Assembly (NCBI GenBank): GCA_029547265.1
Contig: JAKPPP010000304.1
Coordinates: 1-41,122 of the forward strand
From: Bacteroidota bacterium
GTDB lineage: Bacteria; Bacteroidota; Bacteroidia; AKYH767-A; OLB10
Direction: 5' to 3'
Length of the DNA stretch: 41,122 nucleotides
Under the pieces are notes generated by a model. It did not search any database, was not told the origin of the DNA, and saw only the letters and a program-made list of their open reading frames with translations. Position numbers and translations under genes: made by a program. Shown piece by piece: positions 31,949 to 41,122 of this stretch (positions are counted from its first letter, which is position 1; each line of letters opens with the position of its first letter).

Positions 31949-33595
31949 CTATCGAAACAAAGTAATTGTACCCAGAATTTTTCTTTTCATTTTAGATCCT
32001 TCCGAATCCAGGCCAGAATAATTTAATCTATATACATAAACGCCGATAGGAGCATCTGTTCCTTCGTATTTTCCATCCCATACTGCTGATGGATCTTCTG
32101 TATAATATATTGTTTGTCCTCTGCGATTTTGAATGCGTAAACTGTATGATGTCGCATTATTGACAAAGGCGCCGAAGTAATCATTGATACCGTCTTCATC
32201 AGGGGTGAATGCATTCGGAATAAATACCGATGGTTCGCATATTTCGGCAACATCAAGCCATGCGGTAGAGGTACATCCATTACTTCGTGTGATTGTACAA
32301 GAAAACAAAGCAGGGTATTGAACCGTGAGTTCAGGAGTAGTTTCGTTACCCGGTTTCCATAAATAACTATCGGCAATTGGAGCAGACAGAGTTAAAGAAT
32401 CGTTGATGAAGAAACAGTAAGTTGAATCTTCTCCTAAAGTAAATACAGGATTTGGTAAAAAGTCGGTGATGGTAATAGTATCACTAGCAGTACATCCCGC
32501 ATTCTCTACTTCAACATAATAAGTTCCTGTATCTCGAACATACAAATACGAGTTAGTATCTGCATTCGACCATTCGTATCGTATAACATCAGTTCCGAAT
32601 GCATCTAACTTAATTGAATCGTTGCGGCAAAGCATCGAATCTGGACCAAGATTTACATAAGGAGCCGGGACAATAGTTACAGTTACGCTATCAGTCACGA
32701 ATAATCCGTTGAGGTAATATTTTGTTGGGACAGTAGGAGTGATAGTAAGGAAGGCTGATAAGCTGATGGTATCAGTCGGGTCGTTTTCATCGCTCCACCA
32801 GAATGGTACATTCGTGTTGGCGTAGAGTGAAGTTCCTTCTCCGGGACAAAGAATGGTGTCGCCTGTAATTTCAACTGTTTCCGTCACCGGACGAACAACA
32901 ACATCATCAATGTAATAGTATGCGCTGTTATCCATCGAAGAACAAAGACTGTTCTTTGCACCTAAATCGAGTTTCTGAAAGAGGGGTGAAGTATCATCTC
33001 TAAATACGCCGATTGTTACATAAGTCTCTACCCCGGTTGCTTGATAAATTCCGGTAACTAATGTCCAGTGGCCGGTATCACTTTGAATATTTGCTGACTC
33101 AATTTGAGGCGTGAAGTTGATAACACCTGTTCCACTTTGAATAGGAATATTATTAGTGAATAAAGCACCTAATCGGTTACAGCTATAGCGGCTGCTATCG
33201 GCTAACAATACCCAAAACTCTACTCGGTACAATTCATTAGCGATCAATTGAACGGTTAATGGTACGGAGATATATTCGCGATAGTTATTATTAGGATCAA
33301 TCTGGATTCCTGCATAAGCGTTGCCTGAAATATTTACCGGTGCATAACCTCCAACATTATTTGGCACATTTACATTGTCGCAAGGAACAACAGGCAATGA
33401 TGACTGTGGTGCAAAGATATCAGGAGTAGCATTTAATCCCTGCCAAGGTTGAGCTAAGTTGAGAGAACCCGACGTAGTTGGGCTGCCCGATAAAGTTTCA
33501 AATCCCGGATTGGGCACTAAATTCTGTGCTTGTAATTGCGAACAAAATACCAGAGCTGCCAGTAATAATACTCGGAATAGAATGGTAGTCCTCAT
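31949..33595 (-). CDS. secreted protein with T9SS type B (gliding-type) C-terminal domain
   Basis: 548 residues. The signal peptide is MRTTILFRVLLLAALVFCSQLQAQ. Residues about 25-235 look like a carbohydrate-binding-like beta-sandwich (NLVPNPGFETLSG, GHWTLVTGIYQ, YYIDDVVVRPV). Immunoglobulin-like repeats follow (LGPDSMLCRNDSIKLDA, YLYVRDTGTYYVEVEN). The last about 90 residues are the type B sorting domain: VFIPNAFTPDEDGIND, LRIQNRRGQTIYYTED, WDGKYEGTDAPIGVYVYRL. Export would be by T9SS. The ATG overlaps the stop of the PorE/OmpA-like gene (ATGA). It is probably a surface-exposed adhesin or structural protein; no catalytic motif is seen. Confidence 0.9.
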   Translation of the reverse strand: MRTTILFRVLLLAALVFCSQLQAQNLVPNPGFETLSGSPTTSGSLNLAQPWQGLNATPDIFAPQSSLPVVPCDNVNVPNNVGGYAPVNISGNAYAGIQIDPNNNYREYISVPLTVQLIANELYRVEFWVLLADSSRYSCNRLGALFTNNIPIQSGTGVINFTPQIESANIQSDTGHWTLVTGIYQATGVETYVTIGVFRDDTSPLFQKLDLGAKNSLCSSMDNSAYYYIDDVVVRPVTETVEITGDTILCPGEGTSLYANTNVPFWWSDENDPTDTISLSAFLTITPTVPTKYYLNGLFVTDSVTVTIVPAPYVNLGPDSMLCRNDSIKLDAFGTDVIRYEWSNADTNSYLYVRDTGTYYVEVENAGCTASDTITITDFLPNPVFTLGEDSTYCFFINDSLTLSAPIADSYLWKPGNETTPELTVQYPALFSCTITRSNGCTSTAWLDVAEICEPSVFIPNAFTPDEDGINDYFGAFVNNATSYSLRIQNRRGQTIYYTEDPSAVWDGKYEGTDAPIGVYVYRLNYSGLDSEGSKMKRKILGTITLFR

Positions 33596-35538
33596 GGTTT
33601 AGTTAACGTAATTTCTGTTATTTCTATTTTGCGTTGTAATGCCGCTTCAATACTGTATATGGAACGTGATTTATCTTTCACATCATCACTTACTTTTCCT
33701 GCCGCATTCTTTTCTCCTGAAGGATCTTCGATAAGGATTAATTGGCCTGAGTCAACATATTTCATCAATTCCCCTTGATTCCATTCCTTCCAATAGTTCA
33801 ATAAACTACTTATGCGGCGGGCCGACAAAATTACGTTATAGTCGCTATCAGCCAAAGAACTTGCACGACCTTCTATCTTTAATTTTACTTTTATGCCGGG
33901 ATTGGCATCAAATACCATTTTTAAACTATTGCTTATAAGTGATAAACGCTGATAATTTCCATTAACTGAATCAGTGAAGAAATTGTTAATCAATACTTTA
34001 TCGTTTTCGGCACGTTGTTGGCTTTCGTATTCCTTTTGTCGCAACATATAGCCTGATAAAAGATCTTCATATCTCCTTAATGTGGAGGTTTTTCGGCTTT
34101 TTGGGTCTGGATAGTCGTTGTCGAAGTATAAACTGAGCGGCAAAAGCGTCGCTAATTGGCTAATAACCCTGTCGACCGGTGTGCCGGGATTAAAGAAAAA
34201 CGCGGGATCGTTTAACCCTTTTGAGTTTGAAGCCACCTCCGGTGAATTATGTTTTGTAGTGTCGGGGGCTTTATCGTTAATGCTGAAGATATCATAACAA
34301 CACGCGTCGCCTTCGATTTTAGCTGCCGGCGGACGATTACTCACTAAGAATCGGCGTTTCAATTTGCCGTATGAATTGCTGTAGAATAAATCATTATAAC
34401 CCGAATTAAAAGGTATCGACATACATGATGCATAACCTTCAGGTTGATTGTTTTTTAAAGCGACTTTATACAAATCGTATCCTCCTAATCCGCCGCTGCG
34501 ATCGGAAGAAAAGAATAAAGTGTCACCATTTTTGTCGAGAAATGGAGTGATATCGTTTTCGGAAGAATTGATTTTACTTCCAACATTTATTGGTTTAGAA
34601 TAAACACCATTTGCATTTCGGAAGCATGAATAAATATCGAGTTTGCCTTCACCACCTTTTCTATCGCTGGCAAAAAATAATTGATAGCCTTTATTTACAT
34701 CTGTTGTAATACATGGCTGCGTGGAAGTACTGTTCGATGCGTTGATGTCGCTGTTTAACTTAACGGCGTTGCCAAACTTTCCATCTTTTATGATTGACTC
34801 ATATAAGTCACATTGAAGAGTATTGTTTTCATCATATTTACATCTGCAAAACACCATTATTTTTCCATCGGGACTAACAGAAACGTTTGCATTATTATAA
34901 GATGATGAATTGATATTATCGGCTAACGGAAGTGCATTACCGTAAATATTGTCAGTTATAGTACTCGATAAAATTTTCGAAACTGTTTGATTGGCATCTC
35001 CTTTCTTCGGGAAGCGCATACTTGAAAAATATAAAATGCTATCGCCCACTGCAACCGGAGCAACTTCCGAAAAACCTGTGTTGATGCTTGAGCCTAAGGG
35101 AATAACGTTAATCCATGCAGTATCAGCTGCAACTTTTTGCGATTTTTCTAATTCAGTTATGGCTCCTGCAAATGTGCTGTCATTTGATTCATTAAGAAGG
35201 TCGATTGCTTCTTTATATCTTCCGGTACGTTTTAATAATTCACCGGTTAATAGAATTGATAATTTTTTTATCTCAGAATCTGAAGCTTCTTTTCTAGCTT
35301 TTTCACTATTCAATAAAGCTCTTGAATAATCGCTCACCGAGAAATAAGCTTTCGCAGTTTTTAAAAATAATCCAGCATCTTCAGAATAGGCGGCAGCTTG
35401 CTCATAATATCCTATTGCAGAAAATCCATCGTTCTTAGCCATGCATTCATCGCCTGCATTAATAAACCCTGCCCTCGATTGTGCGAAATTTACAATCGGG
35501 TGGAGGAGTAGAATGAACAGAAAGGTGAACTTTTTCAT
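33592..35538 (-). CDS. PorE-like protein: TPR, PD40 propeller and OmpA-like domain
   Basis: 648 residues. The signal peptide is about 1-20 (ending NFAQS). TPR-like helices span 25-130, PD40/WD40-like blades about 150-370 (SVSPDGKIMVFCRC, LFFASDRKGGEGKLDIYS, LFFSSDRSGGLGGYDLYKV) and an OmpA-like peptidoglycan-binding region about 455-648 (LYFDNDYPDPKS, KIEGRASSLADSDYN, SARRISSLLNYW). This order matches PorE of the T9SS, which links the complex to peptidoglycan. The usual TDxxG Asp of the OmpA motif is absent (RASS) although the SARR Arg is kept. The ATG overlaps the PorP/SprF stop by one base (TAATG). It may be a dedicated paralogue rather than the core PorE. Confidence 0.85.
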   Translation of the reverse strand: MKKFTFLFILLLHPIVNFAQSRAGFINAGDECMAKNDGFSAIGYYEQAAAYSEDAGLFLKTAKAYFSVSDYSRALLNSEKARKEASDSEIKKLSILLTGELLKRTGRYKEAIDLLNESNDSTFAGAITELEKSQKVAADTAWINVIPLGSSINTGFSEVAPVAVGDSILYFSSMRFPKKGDANQTVSKILSSTITDNIYGNALPLADNINSSSYNNANVSVSPDGKIMVFCRCKYDENNTLQCDLYESIIKDGKFGNAVKLNSDINASNSTSTQPCITTDVNKGYQLFFASDRKGGEGKLDIYSCFRNANGVYSKPINVGSKINSSENDITPFLDKNGDTLFFSSDRSGGLGGYDLYKVALKNNQPEGYASCMSIPFNSGYNDLFYSNSYGKLKRRFLVSNRPPAAKIEGDACCYDIFSINDKAPDTTKHNSPEVASNSKGLNDPAFFFNPGTPVDRVISQLATLLPLSLYFDNDYPDPKSRKTSTLRRYEDLLSGYMLRQKEYESQQRAENDKVLINNFFTDSVNGNYQRLSLISNSLKMVFDANPGIKVKLKIEGRASSLADSDYNVILSARRISSLLNYWKEWNQGELMKYVDSGQLILIEDPSGEKNAAGKVSDDVKDKSRSIYSIEAALQRKIEITEITLTKP

Positions 35539-36563
35539 TAATAAATAGGACAGATAATTTTATGTTGAGTCTTTGATTTGATTTTCATTGCTTGGTAGAT
35601 GAGACTAATCTCCGGTCCCCCTTTACCATTGCTGGCAGCTTTTAAACTGCTGATGTTTACATCGTATGAGAATCCTATTCTAAATTTATTATAATCTAGT
35701 GCCACTGTTGGAATAATTGCATCTTTATTTCGTAAGAATAGTCCGCCGCTCACTGCATAACGCGATGTAGTTTCATTCTTTAAAATTAATTTCACTTCAC
35801 TGCCAAATACCAATTCAGCGAATTTCAATTGAGAGGAATATTGAATCGCGGGTTGAAGAATCAATGAGTTATTTAACGGATAGTTAACCTGAGCGAAGAA
35901 TTGACTTAATATACTTTGCGGTACTGCCTCACCGTTATACATATTTTGGTCAGGGCGATTTAAATGTCGCAGTTGCATGCCTACAATCATATTGGATTTT
36001 GCTCCGTTTCTTTGAAGTGAAAGTCCGGCGCCAAGGTCTGCATTTGACAACTTTGCGTTATCGGGATTTTCACCGGTTGCGCTTCCGGGGACAAAAATAT
36101 CGCCATCGAATTGATTGTCGAAAGTTAGTTTGTTGAAGTCGATACTTTTTTGTGCAAAGCCGAAACTAATTCCGGTATTAAGGTGATAAATAGAATCTTT
36201 GTCGAGTGAAAATTGGTAAGCTGCCGATAAAGAAGCATTGAGGATGGATAATGCTCCATCACCGGCTTTGTCGTGATTAATCAATATTCCCGCTGACCAA
36301 TTTTTTAATTTTGGAGAGAATGATTCTAACTTTTGGTCTGCACCAATCGAGAATGTTTGGTATGGAACTGTCACCGATGCCCATTGTCGCCTGTGGTTAG
36401 CAGCAATTCTTAGGTCGCCGGACATTGTGCCAACGTTTCCTGCACCTAAATTCCCCGGACTATACATGAACTGTGAATAATGAAAATCTTGTCCATAGCT
36501 ATTTGCTGCATTCATAAGCATGAACGCAGAAACCAAAATGCCGATGACGAATTTAATTTTCAC
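35538..36563 (-). CDS. PorP/SprF-family type IX secretion membrane protein
   Basis: 341 residues starting with GTG at 36563, which shares its first G with the upstream TAG stop. A signal peptide ends near residue 25 (NSYGQ) and is followed by the family hallmark DFHYSQFMYSPGNLGAGNVG, NHRRQW and a series of amphipathic strands with GISFGFAQKSID, expected to form an outer-membrane beta-barrel. SprF of Flavobacterium johnsoniae is needed to place the type B cargo SprB on the surface. Its position between a type B cargo gene and the PorE-like gene fits such a role. Confidence 0.93.
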   Translation of the reverse strand: MKIKFVIGILVSAFMLMNAANSYGQDFHYSQFMYSPGNLGAGNVGTMSGDLRIAANHRRQWASVTVPYQTFSIGADQKLESFSPKLKNWSAGILINHDKAGDGALSILNASLSAAYQFSLDKDSIYHLNTGISFGFAQKSIDFNKLTFDNQFDGDIFVPGSATGENPDNAKLSNADLGAGLSLQRNGAKSNMIVGMQLRHLNRPDQNMYNGEAVPQSILSQFFAQVNYPLNNSLILQPAIQYSSQLKFAELVFGSEVKLILKNETTSRYAVSGGLFLRNKDAIIPTVALDYNKFRIGFSYDVNISSLKAASNGKGGPEISLIYQAMKIKSKTQHKIICPIY

Positions 36564-38941
36564 TATCTAATTAATGTAATATTTCCTTTCTTGAAGAATT
36601 CCTCCTTGTTATAACAAGTTACTTTTAAGTAATAAACGAACACTCCAGGGTCGGCTGGTTTTCCGTTATAGGTACCATCCCATCCAATCTTAGGGTCATT
36701 CGAAGTAAATACTAATTCTCCCCAACGATCGTATACTTTCAATTCCATTTTCGAGATTGTATTACCTCTTACATAGAGTACTTCATTTTGATTATCGTGG
36801 TTGGGAGAGAATGCATTCGGAATAAAAATTTCCGGTTCTTCGCAAGTAACAGGTCTGATTTGAATTTCAATACTGTCGGTATTGCTGCAGCCATTGATAT
36901 CCGTAAATATTACGGTGTAAACTGTAGTGTCGGTTGGTGAAGCTGTAGGATTAGCTAACGTTGAATTATTTAATGATTGCGAAGGTGTCCAGTTGTAAGT
37001 AGCTCCCGATACATTCGGGAAAGCATGTAATCCGGTTGACTGTCCATAAAATAATTGAGTATCATCTGCAGTAACATCAACAACAGGAATAGAATCAGAA
37101 TATGCAACATTGATTGATCCTGTGATGCTACATCCGTTGTTATCGGTCACCGTAACTTGATATGACCCTTGACATAGGTCAATTGCAGTTGATGAAGTTT
37201 GATTGTTAGGGTCAGTCCACAAATAACTATACCCCGGCACACCTCCGCTCACTAACGTTGATGCAGTACCGATGCAATTTCCGTGACAATAAGCCGGAGT
37301 AGAAACGAATTGTTGCGAAAGAACTGACGGATTGGTTATAATATAATTTGCTGATGATGTACAACCATTTTTATTAGTAATTGTAACTTGATAATTGCCT
37401 GCACATAAACTATCCGCAATATTTGAAGTTTGATGATTTGGGTCGTTCCACAAGTAAGAATAAGGAGATGTCCCTCCGGAATGTTGAACTGTAATTACTG
37501 CATTACAATCACCATTACAAACCGGACTAGTGATATTTACTGAAGTGATATGCACTAATTCAGGGACAGTTAAAGGGAATGCGATAGTGTCGGTACACCC
37601 ACGGCTTGAAGTAGAAATGAGAGTCACCACATAATTTCCTGGAGTCGTATATTGATGTTGAGGTGCTGCTAAATTTGAAGAATTGCCATCACCAAAATTC
37701 CACAAATGCTGCGCAATTGTTCCGCTTAATGTCCCTGAGCTATCTTTAAAACTAAAAGTATTTGTACAAGTATCGCGAGTGAAAGATGCGTAGGTTTGAA
37801 AGTTTGGTAAAATAGTTACGGTACCAATGGTGGTATCCGCGCAAGAAGGGTTGAAAGAAGAATATGCAATCAATGTAACTGTATAAATTCCTGTATCGGG
37901 ATAAGAGAAAACGGGATTAACATCAGTACTGATATCTGAATTTCCCGGTAATCCGAAATCCCACAAATAAGATCCGGCATTCAAACTGAAATTTTGAAAT
38001 CCTACTTGATAACTATTGCAATTAATTATCGGGTTTTGGATTGCCGCCATCACATAACTAGGGCAAGGCACCACATTCAATTGGAAATCACGTTTTGTAA
38101 TACTCAAGAAAATTCCGTTTCTGAATTCTTTTGCGCAAACGCCAACAACAAACTGTCCGATGGTAGTTGGGGTACATGTTAGAATTCCTGTATTTGGGTC
38201 AATGGCCAATGTAGGATTCCCATTTAGCATATTAGTCGCACTATAAGGCGACCTCCAATTCACATCAGCATAAGGTGGTGGTGCTGGAGGAGAAGGAATT
38301 GGATTAATTGTATCAGCACCTTCGAAAGGAGCGCATAATTCATAAACGATAGAATCTCCTTCGGCATCAATTGCGCTATTATCAAAAACGAATGGAATTC
38401 CTGCGCAAATAAATGGAGGTGGCCAGTTTTTATAACGAGGATTGCTGTTTTGAGCATAGATACTAGATCCCGGTATACTTGCGGTATAAGTTGCACCGGT
38501 AAATTCGGGGATTACAATATTCAAAATCGTATAATTCCGGCAACAGCGTTGGTAAGAAAGAACATATCCTTGTGTGATAGGAGGTAGAGTAACAGTATCG
38601 GTATACGTTGTTCTTTCGTAACAGATATTAGTAGGAGGAATAAAGCAAGGAGAATTAATGGTAGGAGGTATGGTATCGGAGCCGGTGAAAGAGAGAAGCA
38701 TTTCCTTAACGAGGACATTGCTCACAGCATCATAAATTCCCACAGAAGCAGGATTGTCGAAAGGTGGGATTCCGTTATAGCAATCTCGGTAAACGGTGAG
38801 CCAGATACGGTAAACGTTATTGCCGAGGTACTGATAGTTGAATTCACCACCAACAATATGCGAGCCCTTCGAAGGGGTAACCTTCAACAAGAAAAGTAAA
38901 CATACTATAAAACATATACGGAAAGCCCGGATTATCTGCAT
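36563..38941 (-). CDS. large surface adhesin with PKD domains, SprB repeats and T9SS type B sorting domain
   Basis: 792 residues from the ATG at 38941; a TTG at 38947 is a weaker alternative. A signal peptide is followed by a domain beginning SHIVGGEFNYQYLGNNVYRIWL. Two PKD domains follow (SYLWDFGLPGNSDIS, HLWNFGDGNSS), then two SprB repeats (SPYSYLWNDPNHQTSNI ... GNYQVTITNKNGC; PGYSYLWTDPNNQTSS ... GSYQVTVTDNNGC). The type B tail comes last: IFIPNAFSPNHDNQNEVLYV, LKVYDRWGELVF, GWDGTYNGKPADPGVFVYYL. It is the first gene of the four-gene T9SS module and is probably the main cargo. Gliding or adhesion is plausible by family; neither can be shown here. Confidence 0.92.
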   Translation of the reverse strand: MQIIRAFRICFIVCLLFLLKVTPSKGSHIVGGEFNYQYLGNNVYRIWLTVYRDCYNGIPPFDNPASVGIYDAVSNVLVKEMLLSFTGSDTIPPTINSPCFIPPTNICYERTTYTDTVTLPPITQGYVLSYQRCCRNYTILNIVIPEFTGATYTASIPGSSIYAQNSNPRYKNWPPPFICAGIPFVFDNSAIDAEGDSIVYELCAPFEGADTINPIPSPPAPPPYADVNWRSPYSATNMLNGNPTLAIDPNTGILTCTPTTIGQFVVGVCAKEFRNGIFLSITKRDFQLNVVPCPSYVMAAIQNPIINCNSYQVGFQNFSLNAGSYLWDFGLPGNSDISTDVNPVFSYPDTGIYTVTLIAYSSFNPSCADTTIGTVTILPNFQTYASFTRDTCTNTFSFKDSSGTLSGTIAQHLWNFGDGNSSNLAAPQHQYTTPGNYVVTLISTSSRGCTDTIAFPLTVPELVHITSVNITSPVCNGDCNAVITVQHSGGTSPYSYLWNDPNHQTSNIADSLCAGNYQVTITNKNGCTSSANYIITNPSVLSQQFVSTPAYCHGNCIGTASTLVSGGVPGYSYLWTDPNNQTSSTAIDLCQGSYQVTVTDNNGCSITGSINVAYSDSIPVVDVTADDTQLFYGQSTGLHAFPNVSGATYNWTPSQSLNNSTLANPTASPTDTTVYTVIFTDINGCSNTDSIEIQIRPVTCEEPEIFIPNAFSPNHDNQNEVLYVRGNTISKMELKVYDRWGELVFTSNDPKIGWDGTYNGKPADPGVFVYYLKVTCYNKEEFFKKGNITLIR

Positions 38942-39128
38942 TCTCAATATTAGGTATTTATAGGTTTATACCCGGTTAGGTAAATGTAAAATCTTTCAAC
39001 GAGTATATGTTAATGCAGACATGACACTATAAAAGAAGGATTCGTTGCTGATATATGTCAGTTTTTTGATTGATTCTTGTTATTTCAGGTCCACCGAATT
39101 TTGATGAGAATTGCGTAAAATTTAACTT
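38942..39128. other. divergent intergenic region
   Basis: 187 bp between the T9SS adhesin gene (minus) and hmgA (plus). A TACATTTA at 38981-38988 on the minus strand is one base off the -7 consensus and lies 39 nt before the adhesin ATG. On the plus strand AT-rich sequence precedes hmgA with a TTTTG near 39096-39101. No exact promoter, operator or hairpin can be called. Confidence 0.4.
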
Positions 39129-40298
39129 ATGTCATTCTATGTATCGGTGGGGAAAGTTCCTCACAAGCGCCATACTGTTTATCGCAGAGAAGATGGTTCC
39201 ATTTATCACGAGGAACTAGTAGGTACTCAAGGGTTTAGCGGAGTTTCGTCATTGGTATATCATTTGTATCCTCCTACAAGAGTGAAGCAAAAAGGAGCTC
39301 CATATTCAGTTGCGCCCGAAATTGCTATTGAGAACAGTTTGAATGCCATGAGTTTTCAGGGCTTCAACGCGACGCCGGAAGATGATTATATGAAAAGCAG
39401 AAAAGTGCTTTTTGTGAATGGCGACCTTCAAGTGGGATTAGCTGCTCCAAAGAAATCGACTAATTATTTTTTCAAGAATGCCGATGCTGACGAGATTTTA
39501 TTTATCCATAGAGGAGAAGGAAGCGTTGATACCATGTTCGGTACGATTGAATTCGGATATGGAGATTATGTAGTTATTCCTCGCGGAACGGTATATCAAA
39601 TTAACTTCAAAAACGAAGACAATTTATTGTTGATTATTGAATCAACTTCTCCTGTATCTGTCCCAAATCGTTATACCAACAACGTAGGTCAATTCCAGGA
39701 GCATTCGCCATTTTGCGAAAGAGATTTTCGTGTGCCTACAGGATTAAAAACATACGATGAGACAGGAGAATTCGACATCTACATTAAAAAGAAAAATACA
39801 ATTTTCCCTTATGCATACATGCATCATCCATTTGATGTAATTGGATGGGATGGATTCTTGTATCCTTATGCAATGAATATTTTCGACTTCGAACCTATCA
39901 CAGGACGAATTCATATGCCACCACCGATACATCAGCAATTTGAAGCTGCGGGATTTGTTGTATGCTCATTTGTGCCACGTTTATATGATTATCATCCTGA
40001 TGCAATTCCGGCGCCGTATCACCATAGCAATATCGACTCAGACGAGATATTGTACTATGTTGACGGAGATTTCATGAGCAGAAACAATATCAGCAAAGGA
40101 CAATTTACATTACATCCTGCAGGAATTCCGCATGGTCCTCATCCGGGAGCAATAGAGCGAAGCATCGGACAAAAGGAAACCAAAGAATTGGCTGTAATGA
40201 TTGATCCTTTCCGTCCGGTAAGCATCACCAAAGAAGCCTTAAGAATGGAAGTAAAAGACTATTATAAAAGCTGGCTACCTGAAGCCATTACCCAATAA
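39129..40298 (+). CDS. hmgA: homogentisate 1,2-dioxygenase
   Basis: 389 residues, full length for the bacterial enzyme. Recognised by VGKVPHKRHTVYR near the start, HRGEGSVDTMFG and YGDYVVIPRGT in the N-terminal cupin, and the iron site region PPPIHQQFEAAGFVVCSFVPR, YHHSNIDSDEILYYVDGDF and HPAGIPHGPHPG, which hold the conserved His-Glu-His ligands. It opens the ring of homogentisate with O2 to maleylacetoacetate in tyrosine and phenylalanine breakdown. It is followed after 9 nt by hppD, the preceding step of the same pathway, so both probably form an operon. Confidence 0.95.
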   Translation: MSFYVSVGKVPHKRHTVYRREDGSIYHEELVGTQGFSGVSSLVYHLYPPTRVKQKGAPYSVAPEIAIENSLNAMSFQGFNATPEDDYMKSRKVLFVNGDLQVGLAAPKKSTNYFFKNADADEILFIHRGEGSVDTMFGTIEFGYGDYVVIPRGTVYQINFKNEDNLLLIIESTSPVSVPNRYTNNVGQFQEHSPFCERDFRVPTGLKTYDETGEFDIYIKKKNTIFPYAYMHHPFDVIGWDGFLYPYAMNIFDFEPITGRIHMPPPIHQQFEAAGFVVCSFVPRLYDYHPDAIPAPYHHSNIDSDEILYYVDGDFMSRNNISKGQFTLHPAGIPHGPHPGAIERSIGQKETKELAVMIDPFRPVSITKEALRMEVKDYYKSWLPEAITQ

Positions 40299-40307
40299 TC
40301 ACAAACA

Positions 40308-41122
40308 ATGGAAACAGCAAATCTAAAAGAAGCAACAAATTACAATTACGGGCTTGAAAAAATATTCAAAGAAGCCCAAGATTTCTTACCGATTAACGGT
40401 ACTGATTATGTAGAATTATATGTGGGTAATGCAAAGCAAGCCGCTCACTTCTACAAAACGGCATTCGGATTTCAGTCGTACGCATATGCGGGACTAGAAA
40501 CAGGAATGAGAGATCGCACTTCTTATGTATTAAAGCAAGATAAAATTACTTTAGTATTAACAACTCCATTAACTTCAAAGTCACCTATTGCAGACCATAT
40601 TAAAAAGCATGGTGATGGAATTAAGGTAATAGCTTTATGGGTTGACGATGCTCGTCAATCGTATGCAGAAACTGTAAATCGTGGAGCTACTCCATACTTT
40701 GAGCCAATGGTAGAACAAGATGGTGATGGCGAAGTAGTAATTAGCGGAATCCAGACTTATGGAGAAACAGTTCACATTTTCGTAGAACGTAAAAACTACA
40801 ATGGAGTATTTCTTCCTGGATATGTAAAATGGGAATCAGAATACAATCCTACATCATGCGGATTAAAATACATCGACCATATGGTTGGTAATGTTGAATT
40901 AGGAAGTATGAACAAGTGGGCGAAGTTTTATGCTGATACAATGGGATTTGCGAACTTGGTTACGTTTGACGATAAAGATATCTCTACTGAGTATACAGCG
41001 TTAATGAGTAAAGTAATGACCAATGGTAACGGTAGAATTAAATTCCCTATCAACGAGCCGGCGATGGGATTGAAAAAATCTCAAATTGAAGAATACCTCG
41101 ATTTCTATGAAGGAGCGGGATG
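40308..41122 (+). CDS. hppD: 4-hydroxyphenylpyruvate dioxygenase (3' end cut by window edge)
   Basis: 271 codons from the ATG at 40308 with no stop before the window end; the full enzyme is about 380 residues. The first vicinal-oxygen-chelate domain shows GTDYVELYVGNAKQAAHFY and the second begins IDHMVGNVELGSM, with His of IDH as an iron ligand, and ends with NGRIKFPINEP and KSQIEEYLDFYEG. The second His and the Glu ligand lie beyond the edge. It converts 4-hydroxyphenylpyruvate and O2 to homogentisate and CO2, feeding HmgA encoded 9 nt upstream. Confidence 0.96.
   Translation, partial: METANLKEATNYNYGLEKIFKEAQDFLPINGTDYVELYVGNAKQAAHFYKTAFGFQSYAYAGLETGMRDRTSYVLKQDKITLVLTTPLTSKSPIADHIKKHGDGIKVIALWVDDARQSYAETVNRGATPYFEPMVEQDGDGEVVISGIQTYGETVHIFVERKNYNGVFLPGYVKWESEYNPTSCGLKYIDHMVGNVELGSMNKWAKFYADTMGFANLVTFDDKDISTEYTALMSKVMTNGNGRIKFPINEPAMGLKKSQIEEYLDFYEGAG

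Overview
The window reads as a chromosomal segment of a low-GC, aerobic, Gram-negative Bacteroidota bacterium. The evidence is several secreted proteins with type IX secretion (T9SS) sorting tails, PorP/SprF and PorE-like proteins, promoter elements of the Bacteroidota TAnnTTTG type, a long-form NusB, a bacterial PUR-domain protein, a YbbR/YajC/DUF1573 gene block, kdsA for LPS, and oxygen-dependent tyrosine catabolism. No rRNA, tRNA, transposase, integrase, CRISPR array or phage gene was seen. Genes are tightly packed; the largest gap is about 250 bp.

Layout. (1) 1-8987, minus strand: one apparent operon for an exopolysaccharide. In transcription order it encodes a soluble five-PAS hybrid histidine kinase with REC and HPt, a single-domain response regulator, a phosphoglycosyl transferase fused to a degenerate receiver domain, a half-length TolC-like outer-membrane protein, a Wzc-like co-polymerase with a decayed kinase domain, and a Wzx-type flippase cut by the window edge. 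(2) 9107-11891: beta-carbonic anhydrase (plus) converging on kdsA (minus), then an RlmI-type rRNA methyltransferase. (3) 11972-18978: three T9SS type A cargo proteins in tandem: a beta-propeller-like protein, an M1 metallopeptidase, and a glycine-rich SprB-repeat protein. (4) 19233-21446: divergent DASS transporter and YciO-family protein. (5) 21452-27368: housekeeping block nusB-DUF1573-yajC, terminator, ybbR-coaE-exonuclease-nnr. (6) 27499-31030: leucine/valine-type dehydrogenase, an ABC half-transporter, a PUR protein. (7) 31096-38941, minus: a four-gene T9SS type B module with touching or overlapping genes (SprB/PKD adhesin, PorP/SprF, PorE/OmpA-like, second type B cargo), followed by a REC-HPt protein. 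(8) 39129-41122: hmgA and hppD for tyrosine degradation; hppD is cut by the window end.

The most unusual system is region 1. A phosphorelay lies in the same transcription unit as the polysaccharide genes. The priming sugar transferase carries a pseudo-receiver in which the metal-binding acidic pair and the phospho-acceptor Asp are replaced, plus a four-cysteine insertion. The outer-membrane component is a single-repeat TolC-like protein rather than a visible Wza, and the co-polymerase has lost its Walker residues. Together these suggest an export machine whose priming step may be controlled by protein contact with the phosphorelay rather than by tyrosine phosphorylation. That mechanism is inference; the domain architecture and residue losses are read directly from the sequence.
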